From an uncultured Pseudomonadales bacterium (GTDB taxonomy: Bacteria; Pseudomonadota; Gammaproteobacteria; Pseudomonadales; Pseudohongiellaceae), in the NCBI GenBank assembly GCA_949372635.1, contig CASIAB010000010.1:110072-174071 (forward strand): 64,000 bases of DNA, read 5' to 3'. A program made the translations under genes and the position numbers. This document shows positions 36,040 to 49,010 of the stretch, in pieces; the stretch's first letter is position 1; every line of letters starts with the position of its first letter. The notes below the pieces were generated by a model that saw nothing but the letters and a program-made list of their open reading frames with translations, searched no databases and was not told the origin of the DNA.

Positions 36040-36429
36040 GTGAAATTTTCTATTGTCATCTATGCCGCACCCTATTCAACCGAGTCTGCAGCTTCGGCAC
36101 TTCGATTCGCCGAGTCGCTTATCCAGCAGGGGCATGAGCTTTATCGACTATTCTTTTTCGGCGATGGCGTACACAACGCCTCTAAACTCACCGTAGTCGC
36201 GCAGGATGAAATTAATCTGCAACTGCAGTGGAGCAAGTTGATCGAGGAGCACGACATCGATTCTGTTATCTGCGTCAGCTCCGCACTGCGCCGAGGCGTT
36301 CTAGATCAAACAGAAGCCGACCGCCACGGACTTGGCGCTGCAAGCGCCTATGAGAGCTCAGAGGTAGCCGGTCTTGGGCAACTTGTTGATGCGTCACTAC
36401 ATTCTGATCGAGTCGTAAATTTCGGCTAG
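36040..36429 (+). CDS. tusD: TusD, sulfur-relay protein
   Basis: TusD is a subunit of the TusBCD complex that passes persulfide sulfur from TusA to TusE for 2-thiouridine formation on tRNA by MnmA, which is also encoded in this window. The 129-residue protein has the DsrE fold start KFSIVIYAAPYSTESAASALRF and the active cysteine in SVICVSSALRRG. The start is a GTG at 36040. It is followed by tusC after 4 bases. Confidence 0.92.
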   Translation: MKFSIVIYAAPYSTESAASALRFAESLIQQGHELYRLFFFGDGVHNASKLTVVAQDEINLQLQWSKLIEEHDIDSVICVSSALRRGVLDQTEADRHGLGAASAYESSEVAGLGQLVDASLHSDRVVNFG

Positions 36430-36433
36430 GGCT

Positions 36434-36823
36434 ATGGTAGAAAAAACAAACACAACTAACCCTACTAAATCGTGCATCACTTTTATTAGTCGCAGCGCGC
36501 CCTATGGGAGCAACCGAGCCAATCTGTGCCTAGACATGGCCCTTGCCTGCGCGGTATTCGAGCAGGACGTGAATTACGTGTTTCTAGATGATGGCATCTA
36601 CCAGTTGCTTAAAGGACAGGATGGCGCAGCTATTCAGAATAAGACACTAGGAAGCGCCCTCGAAACGCTTGCCTTGTATAGTATTGAAAACGTTTACGTT
36701 GATCAGCAATCATTGAAGGAGCGAGGTATCGATGCTGCTGAATTACTACCCAGTATAAAATTGATAGAAAACGATGCTCTATCTAGGCTTATCAAGAACG
36801 CAGATTTGGTATTCAATCTATGA
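36434..36823 (+). CDS. tusC: TusC, sulfur-relay protein
   Basis: This is the second subunit of the TusBCD sulfur-transfer complex. The 129-residue protein shows the DsrF pattern: FISRSAPYGSNRANLCLDMAL near the start, followed by AVFEQDVNYVFLDDGIYQLL, and ends in ADLVFNL as in E. coli TusC. It overlaps tusB by four bases. The order tusD-tusC-tusB-tusE is the conserved one. Confidence 0.92.
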   Translation: MVEKTNTTNPTKSCITFISRSAPYGSNRANLCLDMALACAVFEQDVNYVFLDDGIYQLLKGQDGAAIQNKTLGSALETLALYSIENVYVDQQSLKERGIDAAELLPSIKLIENDALSRLIKNADLVFNL

Positions 36824-37110
36824 GTAGCCTGCACACTATAAATAGAAGCCCGGACTCCAAGCTATTAGAGAGGTGTCTTAAGGTAATTAATGCTGACGAT
36901 GCCATCCTGTTTTTAGAAGACGGCGTCTATCACTGCATTTTGCCGACAAATCTGTCAGCGATCGCTGAGACAGTTAAGGTATACAGTCTACGAGAAGATA
37001 TGCTGGCGAGGGCAACGCTTTCCAAGACCAAGGATAGAGTAGAGGCAATAGATACTGCTCGATTTGTCGGGTTATGCTGCGAGCATGAAAAAGTCGTGAG
37101 TTGGTTTTAG
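36820..37110 (+). CDS. tusB: TusB, sulfur-relay protein
   Basis: The 96-residue product is the DsrH-type subunit of TusBCD. SSLHTINRSP at the start and DDAILFLEDGVYHCI in the middle are family hallmarks, and the C-terminal VVSWF matches. It overlaps tusC by four bases and ends three bases before tusE, so all four genes are translationally linked. Confidence 0.9.
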   Translation: MSSLHTINRSPDSKLLERCLKVINADDAILFLEDGVYHCILPTNLSAIAETVKVYSLREDMLARATLSKTKDRVEAIDTARFVGLCCEHEKVVSWF

Positions 37111-37113
37111 GGT

Positions 37114-37459
37114 ATGACCAATGCAAGTGTCATGGAAATAAACGGCCGCGAGATAGCTCTCGATAAGGAAGGCTATTTGGTCGAGCTTGCGGACTGGGAC
37201 GAGGATGTCGCTTCTTCCCTAGCGGTTCAGGAAGAAATCAGACTAGGACCGGCACACTGGGAAGTAATCAACCTGCTACGAACTTTCTATAACCGCCATC
37301 AGATGTCCCCTGCCAATCGAGCATTGGTTAATCTCGTTAAGCGAGATCTAGGCGCCGATAAAGGTACGAGTATTTATTTGATGAAGCTTTTTCCGTGGTT
37401 CTCCGGCGAAGACCGCCAGCAAGATCTCGGGATTACCGAAACCGGAAAACTGTCTGTGA
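37114..37459 (+). CDS. tusE: TusE, sulfur acceptor (frameshifted in this sequence)
   Basis: TusE (DsrC family) accepts sulfur from TusD on a C-terminal cysteine and hands it to MnmA. The direct frame is normal to LMKLFP, then reads on out of register to 37500. Removing one T at 37396 gives GSPAKTASKISGLPKPENCL with a stop at 37457-37459, restoring the conserved end with the penultimate active cysteine. The earlier part has GPAHWEVINLLRTFY and SPANRALV, both typical. Without the correction the essential cysteine would be lost, so a sequence error or a real loss of function must be told apart. Confidence 0.9.
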
Positions 37460-37486
37460 TTTTTGACTGCGCCGTTACGATGGAGA

Positions 37487-38871
37487 CTAGCTTCGGCTAA
37501 ACCAAGAAAGCGACTCTTGGAGCTTAACCACCTCCCCAATGATGATTATCGTTGGCGCCTGTATTTCTTTCTCCACAGCCAGACCGGCGATCCTATCTAA
37601 ATTTCCTACTACTACTTTTTGTGTCTGGGTTGTTCCTTGTTGAATGACAGCCACAGGTGTTGATGAAGACATTCCATGTTTAAGAAGTTGATCGCAGATG
37701 TCCGGCAGGCCTGCGAGACCCATATAGAAAACGAGCGTTTGTTGCTCCTTCACAAGGAGAGCCCACTCCAGCGGCACCCGTCCGTCCTTGGTATGCCCTG
37801 TAAGGAAACGAACCGATTGAGAATAATCGCGATGAGTAAGCGGGATTCCAGCATAGCTCGCGCAGCCTGAAGCGGCGGTGATACCCGGGACTACCTGAAA
37901 AGGAATGCCCGCCGCGGCTAAGGATTCGAGCTCTTCGCCACCGCGCCCAAATATAAAAGGGTCGCCGCCCTTGAGTCGCAAGACCCTATTACCCTCTTTG
38001 GCCAATCGAACTAACATCTCGTTTATGGTCTCCTGCGGTACAGCGTGATCTGCACTGCGCTTGCCCACGTAGACCTTCTGAGCGTCTGGCCTTAGTTTGA
38101 GTAATATCTCGGGGGAGACCAATCGATCGTAGAGGACAACGTCCGCCTTATGCATAAGCCGCAGCGCGCGCAGGGTTAACAGGTCTGGATCTCCAGGACC
38201 TGCACCCACTAGATAGACTTCGCCGCCAACTCGATCGTTTTGCGGATTCGTCAGCCAATTATCCAGCGCGGATCTCGCCTCGTCATCCTGACCGTTATAG
38301 ACCAGTTCAGGTATTTCGCTGTCGAGAACGTTTTCCCAGAAGCGAATCCTTTCTGAAAAATCATCGATTTCGTTTTTTACTCTTCCCCGAAACGAGCCAA
38401 GCAATTCTGCTAACTTGTCTATCCGCCCAGGTATCATGCTCTCGTTTAGCTCCTTGAGCTTACGAGTAAGAATTGGTGAACTGCCGCCGCTTGATATAGC
38501 AACAACGATTGGAGAGCGATCGACTATCGACGGCATGATGAAGGAACAAAGGTGGGGTTGATCGACGACGTTTACGGGAATGTTAAGCTTCGAAGCGATA
38601 ACACTGACGCGCTCGTTGATCTTAAGATCCTCTGTAGCAGCAACGACGAGGATCGCGTTGTTTATATCTGCTTCTTCGAATTCTCGTATTGTAATTGTGC
38701 AGTCTCTATCCAAACAGAGTTTGTGCAGCTCGTCGCTCAATACAGGAGCGACGATGTTTAGATCTGCTCCAGCACGCAGTAGCAGTGAGGCCTTACGAAA
38801 TGCAACTTCTCCACCACCGACAACGACGCACTTCTTTCTTTTGATATTGAGAAATATCGGCAGAAGATCCA

Positions 38872-38872
<1 letters not shown>
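37487..38872 (-). CDS. cysG: CysG, siroheme synthase
   Basis: CysG makes siroheme, the cofactor of sulfite and nitrite reductases, from uroporphyrinogen III. The 461-residue protein fuses two enzymes: an N-terminal NAD-dependent dehydrogenase/ferrochelatase (VVGGGEVAFRKASLLL at residues 16-31, HLCSFIMPSIVDRSP) and a C-terminal SAM-dependent methyltransferase (VGAGPGDPDLLTLRAL, LKGGDPFIFGRGGEE, PGITAASGCASYAGIPLTHR). Its start overlaps the serS stop by one base (TGATG). Together with cysH and cysB in this window it points to assimilatory sulfate reduction. Confidence 0.95.
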
Positions 38873-40151
<1,279 letters not shown>

Positions 40152-40175
40152 GTGTCTATTCCTGAAGGAGTCAGC

Positions 40176-40553
40176 TCAGAGCATGACTCGCGTTACCTGC
40201 ATGCCCGCAAAGGCGGCGAATAAGCAGAGTGCGACGCTACTGACGATATAGAAAAGTGCGGTATTGTAGTTGCCCTGTTCGAATAACAAAAGCGCATCGA
40301 GGGAGAAAGTTGAAAATGTAGTCATGGCTCCTAGAAATCCAACTACGATAAGGGGCCGCCAGGATTCTGACAATTGTGCTTTCTCTGCCAGCACGACAAA
40401 AAACACGCCAATCAGAAAAGAGCCTAAAACATTGACCGCGAAAGTCCCGAGTGGGAAGCTATTACCATTAAATCTTTGCAAAGCTGTTTGAATCCAGAAG
40501 CGAGACATGGCACCAAGGGCGCCACCGAAAGCGATCGCTATATAAGTATTCAC
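40176..40553 (-). CDS. crcB: CrcB/FluC, fluoride channel
   Basis: This 125-residue inner-membrane protein exports fluoride. GGALGAMSRFWIQ near residue 10, the pore sequence GTFAVNVLGSFLIG and GFLGAMTTFSTFS are hallmarks of Fluc channels, and four hydrophobic segments are present. It lies between lolA and serS as in Pseudomonas-type genomes. No fluoride riboswitch was recognised in the 40-base gap upstream. Confidence 0.94.
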   Translation of the reverse strand: MNTYIAIAFGGALGAMSRFWIQTALQRFNGNSFPLGTFAVNVLGSFLIGVFFVVLAEKAQLSESWRPLIVVGFLGAMTTFSTFSLDALLLFEQGNYNTALFYIVSSVALCLFAAFAGMQVTRVML

Positions 40554-40593
40554 TTTAATAAATCACTTAGCCGCGCTGGCTTTGTTAAAAGAG

Positions 40594-41269
40594 TTAACAC
40601 AAAATTATTGGAGCATAACCATTCTCAATAATCTCGATATTCTCCGGAGGAACGAATTGAAACTTCGCATCATCTATCGCCGAATTACGTACCACATTCT
40701 CAAAACGCCAAACTGTTTGCTGCCCATTCTTACTGTTTAGATAAATCGACTCCATCTCATCATGCATAAAATTTATGGAGATAATCTGGTAAATGCTGTC
40801 AGCGGAGCGAGGAGTCAGTTCGAATTCCTGATGCTCGCTTTCCACAGAAGTAATACTGTCGATCATATAATCTCCGCCTAGTGATTCTATGTTACCGCTT
40901 AGCAGCTGCGCAGCCAACTCTGAACGACTACTATCCCAAGCTTCGATGACTACCTGCTCTAGATCAGGTTGATAGTTCCACAACGTACTGCCGTTGGTAA
41001 CGATCAATTCGGGAAAGGGTGTCAGCGTTTCCCAATAGAAGCCATCAGGTTTCTTTAACAGCATTTGTATCTCGCTCTGCTCCAACACGCCGCCATCTGA
41101 CTCGACTATTAATTGCACGACATCTGCGACCAGTGTCTCTATATTTCCCAGCAAAGTATCTAGACGATCAAGAGCAGGGCTGCTTGTCTGTGGTTGGGCA
41201 AAGACATTCCCTGCGCAAAGGCACAGAAGCGTAAAAAAGAACCATCATCTGTTTCATTAGTTTATTCAT
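40594..41269 (-). CDS. lolA: LolA, lipoprotein carrier (frameshifted in signal peptide)
   Basis: LolA carries lipoproteins across the periplasm to LolB at the outer membrane. The mature part is intact: LIVTNGSTLWNYQPDLEQVVIE and AKFQFVPPENIEIIE are family hallmarks. The export signal is broken by one extra T in a T6 run (plus-strand A run at 41233-41238). With the base removed the frame reads MNKLMKQMMVLF, TLLCLCAGNVFAQ, a good signal peptide, from ATG 41269; ATG 41257 is an alternative start. The product would be 224 residues, somewhat longer than E. coli LolA. It lies between ftsK and crcB. Confidence 0.88.
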
Positions 41270-41295
41270 TGGTTAAAGCTTGTAGTTAGACAGCA

Positions 41296-43632
41296 TTAAT
41301 CGCGCGGGGATGGCGGCGCAAGAACTTCTCTCGAGCCGTTGCTTCCCATCTCAGTGATGACACCGGCGCGCTCCATAGTTTCTATCATTCTGGCTGCACG
41401 GTTGTAGCCAATCCGAAGCTTTCTCTGTACAGAGGATATAGAGGCTTTGCGTGTTTCGATTACAAAATTAACGGCTTCATCGTACATCGCATCACTTTCA
41501 TCGTCATCTTCTGCTCCTGAATTATTCATTGCGCCCATGTCCAAATCGTCTACGCTTTGCGTAATAGAATCGATATATACCGGTTTGCCACGTTGCTTCC
41601 AGTCTGCAACGACCCGATGAACTTCTTCATCACTAACGAAGGCCCCGTGTACACGTGTTGGAATACCACCGCCGGGAGGAAGGAATAGCATGTCCCCATT
41701 ACCCAATAATTGCTCAGCGCCACCCTCACCCAGAATCGTTCTAGAGTCGACCTTCGACTGCACCATAAACGACATCCTCGTCGGTATATTTGCCTTGATC
41801 AATCCGGTTAGCACATCCACTGACGGTCTCTGTGTCGCGAGGATTAAATGAATGCCTGCCGCTCTAGCTTTCTGAGCGATACGCGCGATCAATTCTTCTA
41901 CTTTCTTACCTACTACCATCATCATGTCAGCCAGCTCATCGACGATGACTACAACACAAGGTAGTGCTTCTAGTTCCGGAGCGCACTGCTCTTCCTCTAG
42001 CAGCATTGGATCAGGCTTCCAAGTAGGGTCCATTATAGGGTTGCCTGATTTCTTAGCATCGGTAACTTTTTTGTTGAAGCCCGCTAGGTTTCTAACACCT
42101 AGAGCCGACATCAATTTATAGCGTCGCTCCATCTCGGCAACTGACCAGCGAAGACCGTTCGCGGCATCCTTCATATCGGTAATGACTGGAGTGAGAAGAT
42201 GCGGAATGCCATCGTAGACCGATAGTTCCAACATCTTTGGATCGATCATAATTATCCGAACCTGTTCTGGCGTCGACTTGAACAGCAGACTCAAAATCAT
42301 TGCGTTGATACCAACAGATTTACCAGAGCCGGTAGTTCCTGCCACCAATAAGTGTGGCATCTTGGCTAAGTCCACAATTACCGGCTTGCCCACAATATCA
42401 TGACCTAACGCCATGCTCAGCGGCGACGAGGCCTTGTCGAACTCTGGAGTTGACAGTACCTGGCTGAGCTGAATAACTTCCCTAGTCTCGTTTGGAATCT
42501 CGATTCCAATGACCGTTTTGCCTGGAATGACTTCCACTACTCGTACTGATATTACGGCTAGTGAGCGCGCCAAGTCCTTCGCAAGGTTGCTTATCCGACT
42601 GACCTTTATACCGGGGGCGGGTTGCACCTCGAAGCGAGTGATGACTGGTCCAGGGTTAACAGCGGTAACCTCGATCTCGATGCCGAAATCTTTTAGTTTA
42701 AGCTCAAGTAGCTTTGACATGGCCTCGAGAGATTCTTTTGAGAAGCCAGAATCGTTGGTTTCTTGCCAAGCATCCAGCAAGCCAATAGCAGGCAGCTCTT
42801 TAATTGATGAGGCAGCAAATAGGGTGCCCTGCTTTTCTTTCTCGACTCGCACGCTCTTTGTAGGTTTTTTAATAGCTGGTGCTTTGATTTTCGGTGGCGC
42901 CCGTCTTGATTCTTTCTCAATATGGATATCTAGAACTCTCTTGCGGCTCTCCAAGCGTTTTTTGGTGACCTTCTCCTGTTTCCTGTCTTCCATCCATTTC
43001 TGGTACCTGGCTCCCGTGCGCGAGGCTATGTTTAATGTTGTTGCTCCCAGCTTATCGATCACAGCTAGCCAAGAGATGGTAACTGTGATGGTAAGACCGA
43101 ACAGAAACACGGCGAGCAAAAGCAAGGTGCTACCAAGAGTTGCTAGGACCGGTATGCTGAGATCTGCCACCAATGAGCCGATTACACCCCCGGCGGAAGG
43201 TAATTCCTCTACAATGTGGAAATGCAAAGTCGCTAAACCACAGGCTGAGATCACGAGTAGGACAAAGCCGCCAGTCTTCATGCCAAATAAGGGCCAGGAG
43301 AACTCAGCTTCCAGCGCGGTTTCGCGAAAAGATGTGTAAACCTTATAAATCAGTAAGACAGGAAAAGCGAAGGCAAGATAGCCCAATAGGTACCAGAAGA
43401 TGTCGGCTAGCCACGCGCCATAGACGCCGACCGCGTTCACTACGTCCTCTCCTGTGCCGGTTGTAGTGAAGCCGGGATCTGTTGGGGAATAGCTGACAAG
43501 GGCAATTAATAAGAAAAGTGCTAGCAAGGAATAGGCGATTAAGGTGCCTTCGCGAACTAAGCGCTGCATCAGGTTGCTGACTTCCGGATCTTGTTCGCTA
43601 TTTTTCATGGTTACATTTTTCAATTTATTCAT
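41296..43632 (-). CDS. ftsK: FtsK, DNA translocase
   Basis: FtsK pumps chromosomal DNA at the division septum and activates XerCD recombination at dif. The 778-residue protein has four to five N-terminal membrane segments (residues 30-200), a short linker rich in Lys and Arg, a RecA-like motor with Walker [17 protein letters not shown] and Walker [14 protein letters not shown], and a C-terminal gamma winged helix ([20 protein letters not shown]) that reads the KOPS sequence. The linker is short compared with E. coli, as in Pseudomonas. It lies upstream of lolA on the same strand and divergent from trxB. Confidence 0.95.
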   Translation of the reverse strand: MNKLKNVTMKNSEQDPEVSNLMQRLVREGTLIAYSLLALFLLIALVSYSPTDPGFTTTGTGEDVVNAVGVYGAWLADIFWYLLGYLAFAFPVLLIYKVYTSFRETALEAEFSWPLFGMKTGGFVLLVISACGLATLHFHIVEELPSAGGVIGSLVADLSIPVLATLGSTLLLLAVFLFGLTITVTISWLAVIDKLGATTLNIASRTGARYQKWMEDRKQEKVTKKRLESRKRVLDIHIEKESRRAPPKIKAPAIKKPTKSVRVEKEKQGTLFAASSIKELPAIGLLDAWQETNDSGFSKESLEAMSKLLELKLKDFGIEIEVTAVNPGPVITRFEVQPAPGIKVSRISNLAKDLARSLAVISVRVVEVIPGKTVIGIEIPNETREVIQLSQVLSTPEFDKASSPLSMALGHDIVGKPVIVDLAKMPHLLVAGTTGSGKSVGINAMILSLLFKSTPEQVRIIMIDPKMLELSVYDGIPHLLTPVITDMKDAANGLRWSVAEMERRYKLMSALGVRNLAGFNKKVTDAKKSGNPIMDPTWKPDPMLLEEEQCAPELEALPCVVVIVDELADMMMVVGKKVEELIARIAQKARAAGIHLILATQRPSVDVLTGLIKANIPTRMSFMVQSKVDSRTILGEGGAEQLLGNGDMLFLPPGGGIPTRVHGAFVSDEEVHRVVADWKQRGKPVYIDSITQSVDDLDMGAMNNSGAEDDDESDAMYDEAVNFVIETRKASISSVQRKLRIGYNRAARMIETMERAGVITEMGSNGSREVLAPPSPRD

Positions 43633-43838
43633 GGATCTACAGATATTTTATATCATCGTGTCGAGAATAATTAGACGCATTTTACGCTTTTTTACTTTTT
43701 GTAGAGCGCAGAAAAACTCAAAGTCGAAACCCTCAACAGTTTAACGGTTCCTAGAGCGCAAAATTGAGTAGAATATCCCCCGCTAGGGCTTTAAATTTAG
43801 GACTTTGCCATCACATGATAACTTATAGCCCCACATAA

Positions 43839-44837
<999 letters not shown>

Positions 44838-44858
44838 CAGCATCGGACGTTGCTGAAG

Positions 44859-45554
44859 ATGCCGTTACCTTGGCTAAGTTCTACCGGGGAGAGTTTTCCA
44901 GATATAAGCCTCGCAATGGCTGACCCTAATGGACTGCTGGCGGCGGGAGGCGATCTTAGCCCGAAACGCCTGATGGAAGCTTACAGTCGTGGAATTTTTC
45001 CCTGGTTTGAGGAGGGGCAGCCGGTTCTGTGGTGGTCCCCAGACCCGCGCATGGTGCTATTTCCAGAAGACCTACGCGTCAGCAAGAGTCTGCAGAAAAT
45101 CCTCAACAAGCCGCTCTATACAGTCACGCTGGATGAGGCATTTGCTGAGGTTATAACATGCTGCGCGCAGCCCCGCAGGGGATCTCCAGACACTTGGATA
45201 ACCGATGAAATGCAAACCGCATATATGCAATTATTCGATGAAGGCCACGCACATTCCGTTGAAGTTTGGCGCGATGGAGATCTTGTAGGAGGGCTCTACG
45301 GCGTCGCGCTGGGTCAGCTTTTCTTCGGTGAGTCGATGTTTAGTTTCGAGAGTAATACATCGAAAATAGCCCTAGTGAACCTTGTAAAGCAGCTGCAGGA
45401 ATGGAACTATAAGTTGATCGACTGTCAGATAAGCAGTGAACACCTTGAGTCCCTGGGCGCGATAGAAATTAGCCGAGAGAAATTTCGTCAGCAATTGCAT
45501 GAGCTTCTCCCCCGCCCCGGTAAGGCTCCTCCCTGGGAACTAGACGCTATTTAG
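44859..45554 (+). CDS. aat: Aat, leucyl/phenylalanyl-tRNA-protein transferase
   Basis: Aat adds Leu or Phe to proteins with N-terminal Arg or Lys, marking them for ClpS/ClpAP degradation; clpA and clpS lie nearby. The 231-residue protein has FPDISLAMADPNGLLAAGGDL, YSRGIFPWFEEGQPVLWWSPDPRM (in two parts) and LYGVALGQLFFGESMFS, all typical. I start at ATG 44859, giving MPLPWLSS; the TTG at 44850 would add three residues. The next gene ate extends the same N-end rule pathway. Confidence 0.94.
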   Translation: MPLPWLSSTGESFPDISLAMADPNGLLAAGGDLSPKRLMEAYSRGIFPWFEEGQPVLWWSPDPRMVLFPEDLRVSKSLQKILNKPLYTVTLDEAFAEVITCCAQPRRGSPDTWITDEMQTAYMQLFDEGHAHSVEVWRDGDLVGGLYGVALGQLFFGESMFSFESNTSKIALVNLVKQLQEWNYKLIDCQISSEHLESLGAIEISREKFRQQLHELLPRPGKAPPWELDAI

Positions 45555-45592
45555 ATGCTCTGCTAGCAGGTTAGCAATAGGCAAAAAAATAA

Positions 45593-46312
45593 ATGAATTC
45601 GAAATTGAAAATAAATGAGACGATCAAATTGTTTCGCACCGCCCCTCACCCCTGCAGTTATAAGGAAGATGAGACCGCAGCGACCGTCTTTGTAGACCCT
45701 GAACTAAGCATTACCCAACATTTGAATAGCAGGCTTACTGAGCTAGGTTATCGACGCAGTGGAGCGCACTTATATAGACCAGACTGCGAGTATTGCCGCT
45801 CATGCATTTCTTGCCGACTTCCAGTGGCGCAATTTAAACGCGGCAAGCGCTTCCAGCGAATCTGGAATCGAAACGCAGATGTACGTGTCGAAGAATGTTC
45901 GCAACTGAGCGGTGATGCCCCCTATTTTCTGTATCACGAGTATATCGAGAAGCGCCATAGCAACGGCGATATGTACCCTGCCACTCCAGAGCAATTTGAG
46001 ACTTTCATTCGCAGCAACACCGAAGGCGGCCAGTATTATTGCTTCTATATTGAGGACAAATTGATCGCCGTCGGAGTAAGCGATGTTCTTCATGGAGGTC
46101 TCTCCGCTGTATACACATTCTTCGATCCGTCACTTGAGAAGCGATCCCTAGGTAACTTCGTCATTCTGTGGCAGATCGAACGCGCCCGCTCATTGGGGCT
46201 CGATCATCTATATCTTGGCTATTGGATTAAAAATTGCGCAAAGATGGAGTATAAGAGTACATTTAGGCCTCTGGAGATGTTGTTAGAAGGCAAGTGGGTA
46301 CTCCTAAAATAG
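45593..46312 (+). CDS. ate: Ate/Bpt, aspartate/glutamate leucyltransferase
   Basis: This enzyme transfers leucine to proteins with N-terminal Asp or Glu, a second route into the N-end rule pathway. The 239-residue protein has the N-terminal cysteine-bearing segment APHPCSYKEDETAAT, the YRPDCEYCRSCISCR cluster and YKSTFRPLEML near the end, all family features. It lies between aat and infA as in Pseudomonas. The gene symbol bpt is also in use. Confidence 0.93.
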   Translation: MNSKLKINETIKLFRTAPHPCSYKEDETAATVFVDPELSITQHLNSRLTELGYRRSGAHLYRPDCEYCRSCISCRLPVAQFKRGKRFQRIWNRNADVRVEECSQLSGDAPYFLYHEYIEKRHSNGDMYPATPEQFETFIRSNTEGGQYYCFYIEDKLIAVGVSDVLHGGLSAVYTFFDPSLEKRSLGNFVILWQIERARSLGLDHLYLGYWIKNCAKMEYKSTFRPLEMLLEGKWVLLK

Positions 46313-46423
46313 CGAAAATTAACTAAGAAAACTTTAATGCAGCGCCTGCAAACAAGTCTGACTTTGCTTATCTGACGGAAATCCGGCACAATGCCGCCGC
46401 TAATAAATACATTGGGATTGCAA

Positions 46424-46642
46424 ATGGCGAAAGAAGATCAAATTGAACTGGAAGGTGAGGTTGTCGACACCCTTCCTAATACTATGTTTCGAGTTAAGCT
46501 GGAAAACGGCCACATCGTGACCGCTCACATCTCAGGTAAAATGCGCAAGAACTACATTCGGATTCTGACCGGTGACCAGGTGCGCGTTGAAGTCACTCCC
46601 TATGACCTAAGCAAAGGTCGTATCACTTACCGCGCACGCTAG
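46424..46642 (+). CDS. infA: Translation initiation factor IF-1
   Basis: IF-1 binds the ribosomal A site during initiation. The 72-residue protein starts [19 protein letters not shown] and ends KGRITYRAR, as in most proteobacteria. I start at ATG 46424; the frame extends 11 codons upstream without resemblance. Its stop codon shares the bases CTAG with the stop codon of clpA on the other strand, so the two genes meet tail to tail with a four-base overlap. Confidence 0.97.
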   Translation: MAKEDQIELEGEVVDTLPNTMFRVKLENGHIVTAHISGKMRKNYIRILTGDQVRVEVTPYDLSKGRITYRAR

Positions 46643-48933
46643 TCCTTCGCAGGAGTTAACTCTTTTTTCTCCTGCGGCTTTCTCTCGCTGATCGTTAGCA
46701 CCAGTTCGCCATCCTTGCTGCCAACTTGAACTTCTCCACCGTTGGCAGAGAGCTTCCCGAACAAAATATCCTCAGCAAGTTCCTTCTTCAGCTTTTCCTG
46801 AATCAATCTAGCCATAGGCCTCGCGCCCATGGATTCGCTGTAACCGTGTTTAACAAACCAGTCAACAGCGCTTTCGTCGACGTTCAATAAGACCTTCTTT
46901 TGATCCAATTGAACTTGTAGATCGACAAGAAACTTATCAACAACGGTTCGGATAGTCTCCACGGTTAGTGCGCCAAATTGAATAATTGAGTCCAGCCTAT
47001 TGCGAAATTCTGGGGAGAATGCCTTCTTGATTATCTCCATCCCATCGGTAGTATGATCTTGCTCACTAAATCCTATTGACGAACGAGACATCTCTTGCGC
47101 ACCGGCGTTAGTTGTCATTATCAAAATGACGTTTCTAAAATCTGCTTGTCGTCCGTTGTTATCTGTTAGGGTTCCGTGATCCATCACCTGCAACAATAGA
47201 TTAAAGACATCTGGATGCGCCTTCTCAATTTCATCGAGTAACAGAACACAGTGTGGATTCTTGCTGACAGCCTCCGTTAGCAAGCCGCCCTGATCGAAAC
47301 CGACATAACCTGGAGGTGCACCGATCAAACGCGAAACCGTGTGCCGCTCCATATACTCGGACATATCGAATCGTAGCAATTCGATGCCCATAATTTTCGC
47401 GAGCTGCCTGCTGACTTCAGTTTTACCGACACCAGTTGGGCCTGAAAAAAGGAATGAACCAATTGGTTTTTCGTCGTCGTTCAATCCCGCTCGCGATAGT
47501 TTTATAGCGGTGGCTAAAGAATCGATCGCCTTGTCTTGACCGAACACGACCATCTTCAGGTTTGGTTCTATATTTTTTAGCGCATCGACGTCAGAGTTTG
47601 AAACATGCTTAGGCGGTATTCTCGCAATAGCGGCTACCACTTTTTCCATATCGGAAACTTGGATCAGCTTCTTCCTCTTACTAGCTGGCTGCAAGCGTTG
47701 GAAGGCCCCCGCTTCGTCAATAACATCGATAGCTTTGTCGGGCATGAAGCGATCATTGATATAACGACCCGCAAGTTCAGATGCTGCCTTCAGCGCTTTA
47801 TCGCTATAGCGTAAATCGTGATGTTCCTCGAATCGCGATTTCAGACCCTTCAGTATTCGATAGGTAGTTTCCACGTCAGGCTCATCCACATCGACTTTCT
47901 GAAAGCGCCGAGACAGTGCGCGGTCTTTCTCGAAGATGCCGCGGTACTCTTGATAGGTTGTAGATCCTAAGCAGCGAAGGTTGTTAGATGTCAAAACTGG
48001 CTTGAGCAGATTGGACGCATCCATGACCCCACCTGATGCTGCACCCGCGCCTATTATGGTATGTATTTCATCGATAAAAAGAACCGCATGAGAATTCTTC
48101 TTTAACTCACCGAGCAATGCCTTGAAGCGCTTCTCGAAGTCGCCTCTATATTTTGTTCCTGCCAGCAATGCACCTAGGTCTAATGAATAAATAACGCTGT
48201 CGGACAATACATCAGGAACATTGCCTTCGACAATAAGCTTGGCAAGACCTTCTGCAACCGCTGTCTTTCCTACTCCTGACTCACCTACTAATAACGGATT
48301 GTTCTTCCTGCGGCGAGATAGCACCTGTATGACCCGAGTGACTTCCTCTTCGCGGCCGATGAGCGGATCGATCCTGCCCTGCTCCGCTTCCAGATTGAGG
48401 TTTGTAGCAAAACTTTCCAGCGGGTTACTCGAGCTATCCGTAGCTACCTCTTCCTCGGCTTGCTCCGGCGCTTCGTCACCTTCTCCGCTCTGACCTGGAA
48501 CCTTTGAAATGCCGTGAGTTATGTAGTTCACGATATCGATACGTGCAATGTCCTGCTGGCGAAGGAAGTAGACCGCCTGACTCTCCTGCTCGCTAAATAT
48601 GGCAACCAATACATTCGCGCCGGTGACTTCTCTCTTTCCCGAGGACTGGACATGAAAGACGGCACGTTGCAGAACGCGTTGAAAGCCTAGAGTTGGCTGA
48701 GTGTCTCGAATCTCTTCTGTTTCCGAAATCAGCGGCGTGGTGGCATCGACAAAATCCACGAGTTCGTCACGCAAACGATTAAGGTCGCAGTCGCAAGCTA
48801 CAAGGACGTTAGAAGCGACTTCGTTGTCCAGAAGCGCGAGCAGCAAATGCTCCACTGTCATAAACTCATGGCGCTTTTTGCGAGCACTTCTGAATGCATC
48901 ACTGAGTGTTATTTCTAAATCCTTACTTAACAT
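46639..48933 (-). CDS. clpA: ClpA, ATPase of the ClpAP protease
   Basis: ClpA unfolds proteins and feeds them to ClpP. The 764-residue protein has the N-terminal repeat domain ([17 protein letters not shown]), a first AAA+ module with [15 protein letters not shown] and a second with [16 protein letters not shown], plus [16 protein letters not shown]. The short linker between modules separates ClpA from ClpB. It is downstream of clpS on the same strand, the standard order. No clpP is in this window. Confidence 0.96.
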   Translation of the reverse strand: MLSKDLEITLSDAFRSARKKRHEFMTVEHLLLALLDNEVASNVLVACDCDLNRLRDELVDFVDATTPLISETEEIRDTQPTLGFQRVLQRAVFHVQSSGKREVTGANVLVAIFSEQESQAVYFLRQQDIARIDIVNYITHGISKVPGQSGEGDEAPEQAEEEVATDSSSNPLESFATNLNLEAEQGRIDPLIGREEEVTRVIQVLSRRRKNNPLLVGESGVGKTAVAEGLAKLIVEGNVPDVLSDSVIYSLDLGALLAGTKYRGDFEKRFKALLGELKKNSHAVLFIDEIHTIIGAGAASGGVMDASNLLKPVLTSNNLRCLGSTTYQEYRGIFEKDRALSRRFQKVDVDEPDVETTYRILKGLKSRFEEHHDLRYSDKALKAASELAGRYINDRFMPDKAIDVIDEAGAFQRLQPASKRKKLIQVSDMEKVVAAIARIPPKHVSNSDVDALKNIEPNLKMVVFGQDKAIDSLATAIKLSRAGLNDDEKPIGSFLFSGPTGVGKTEVSRQLAKIMGIELLRFDMSEYMERHTVSRLIGAPPGYVGFDQGGLLTEAVSKNPHCVLLLDEIEKAHPDVFNLLLQVMDHGTLTDNNGRQADFRNVILIMTTNAGAQEMSRSSIGFSEQDHTTDGMEIIKKAFSPEFRNRLDSIIQFGALTVETIRTVVDKFLVDLQVQLDQKKVLLNVDESAVDWFVKHGYSESMGARPMARLIQEKLKKELAEDILFGKLSANGGEVQVGSKDGELVLTISERKPQEKKELTPAKD

Positions 48934-49010
48934 ATATGGCCTTTTGCTAGTTCATTCGAGCAGACCCTAAGGGAGATGTGCTCGAACCATTTGTCTATTC
49001 TTTTGTCGGT

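Noticed and set aside
42509-43339. A 276-codon open frame opposite ftsK
   Set aside because: It is the mirror of a well-conserved ftsK segment, with a Ser/Thr-rich composition typical of shadow frames.
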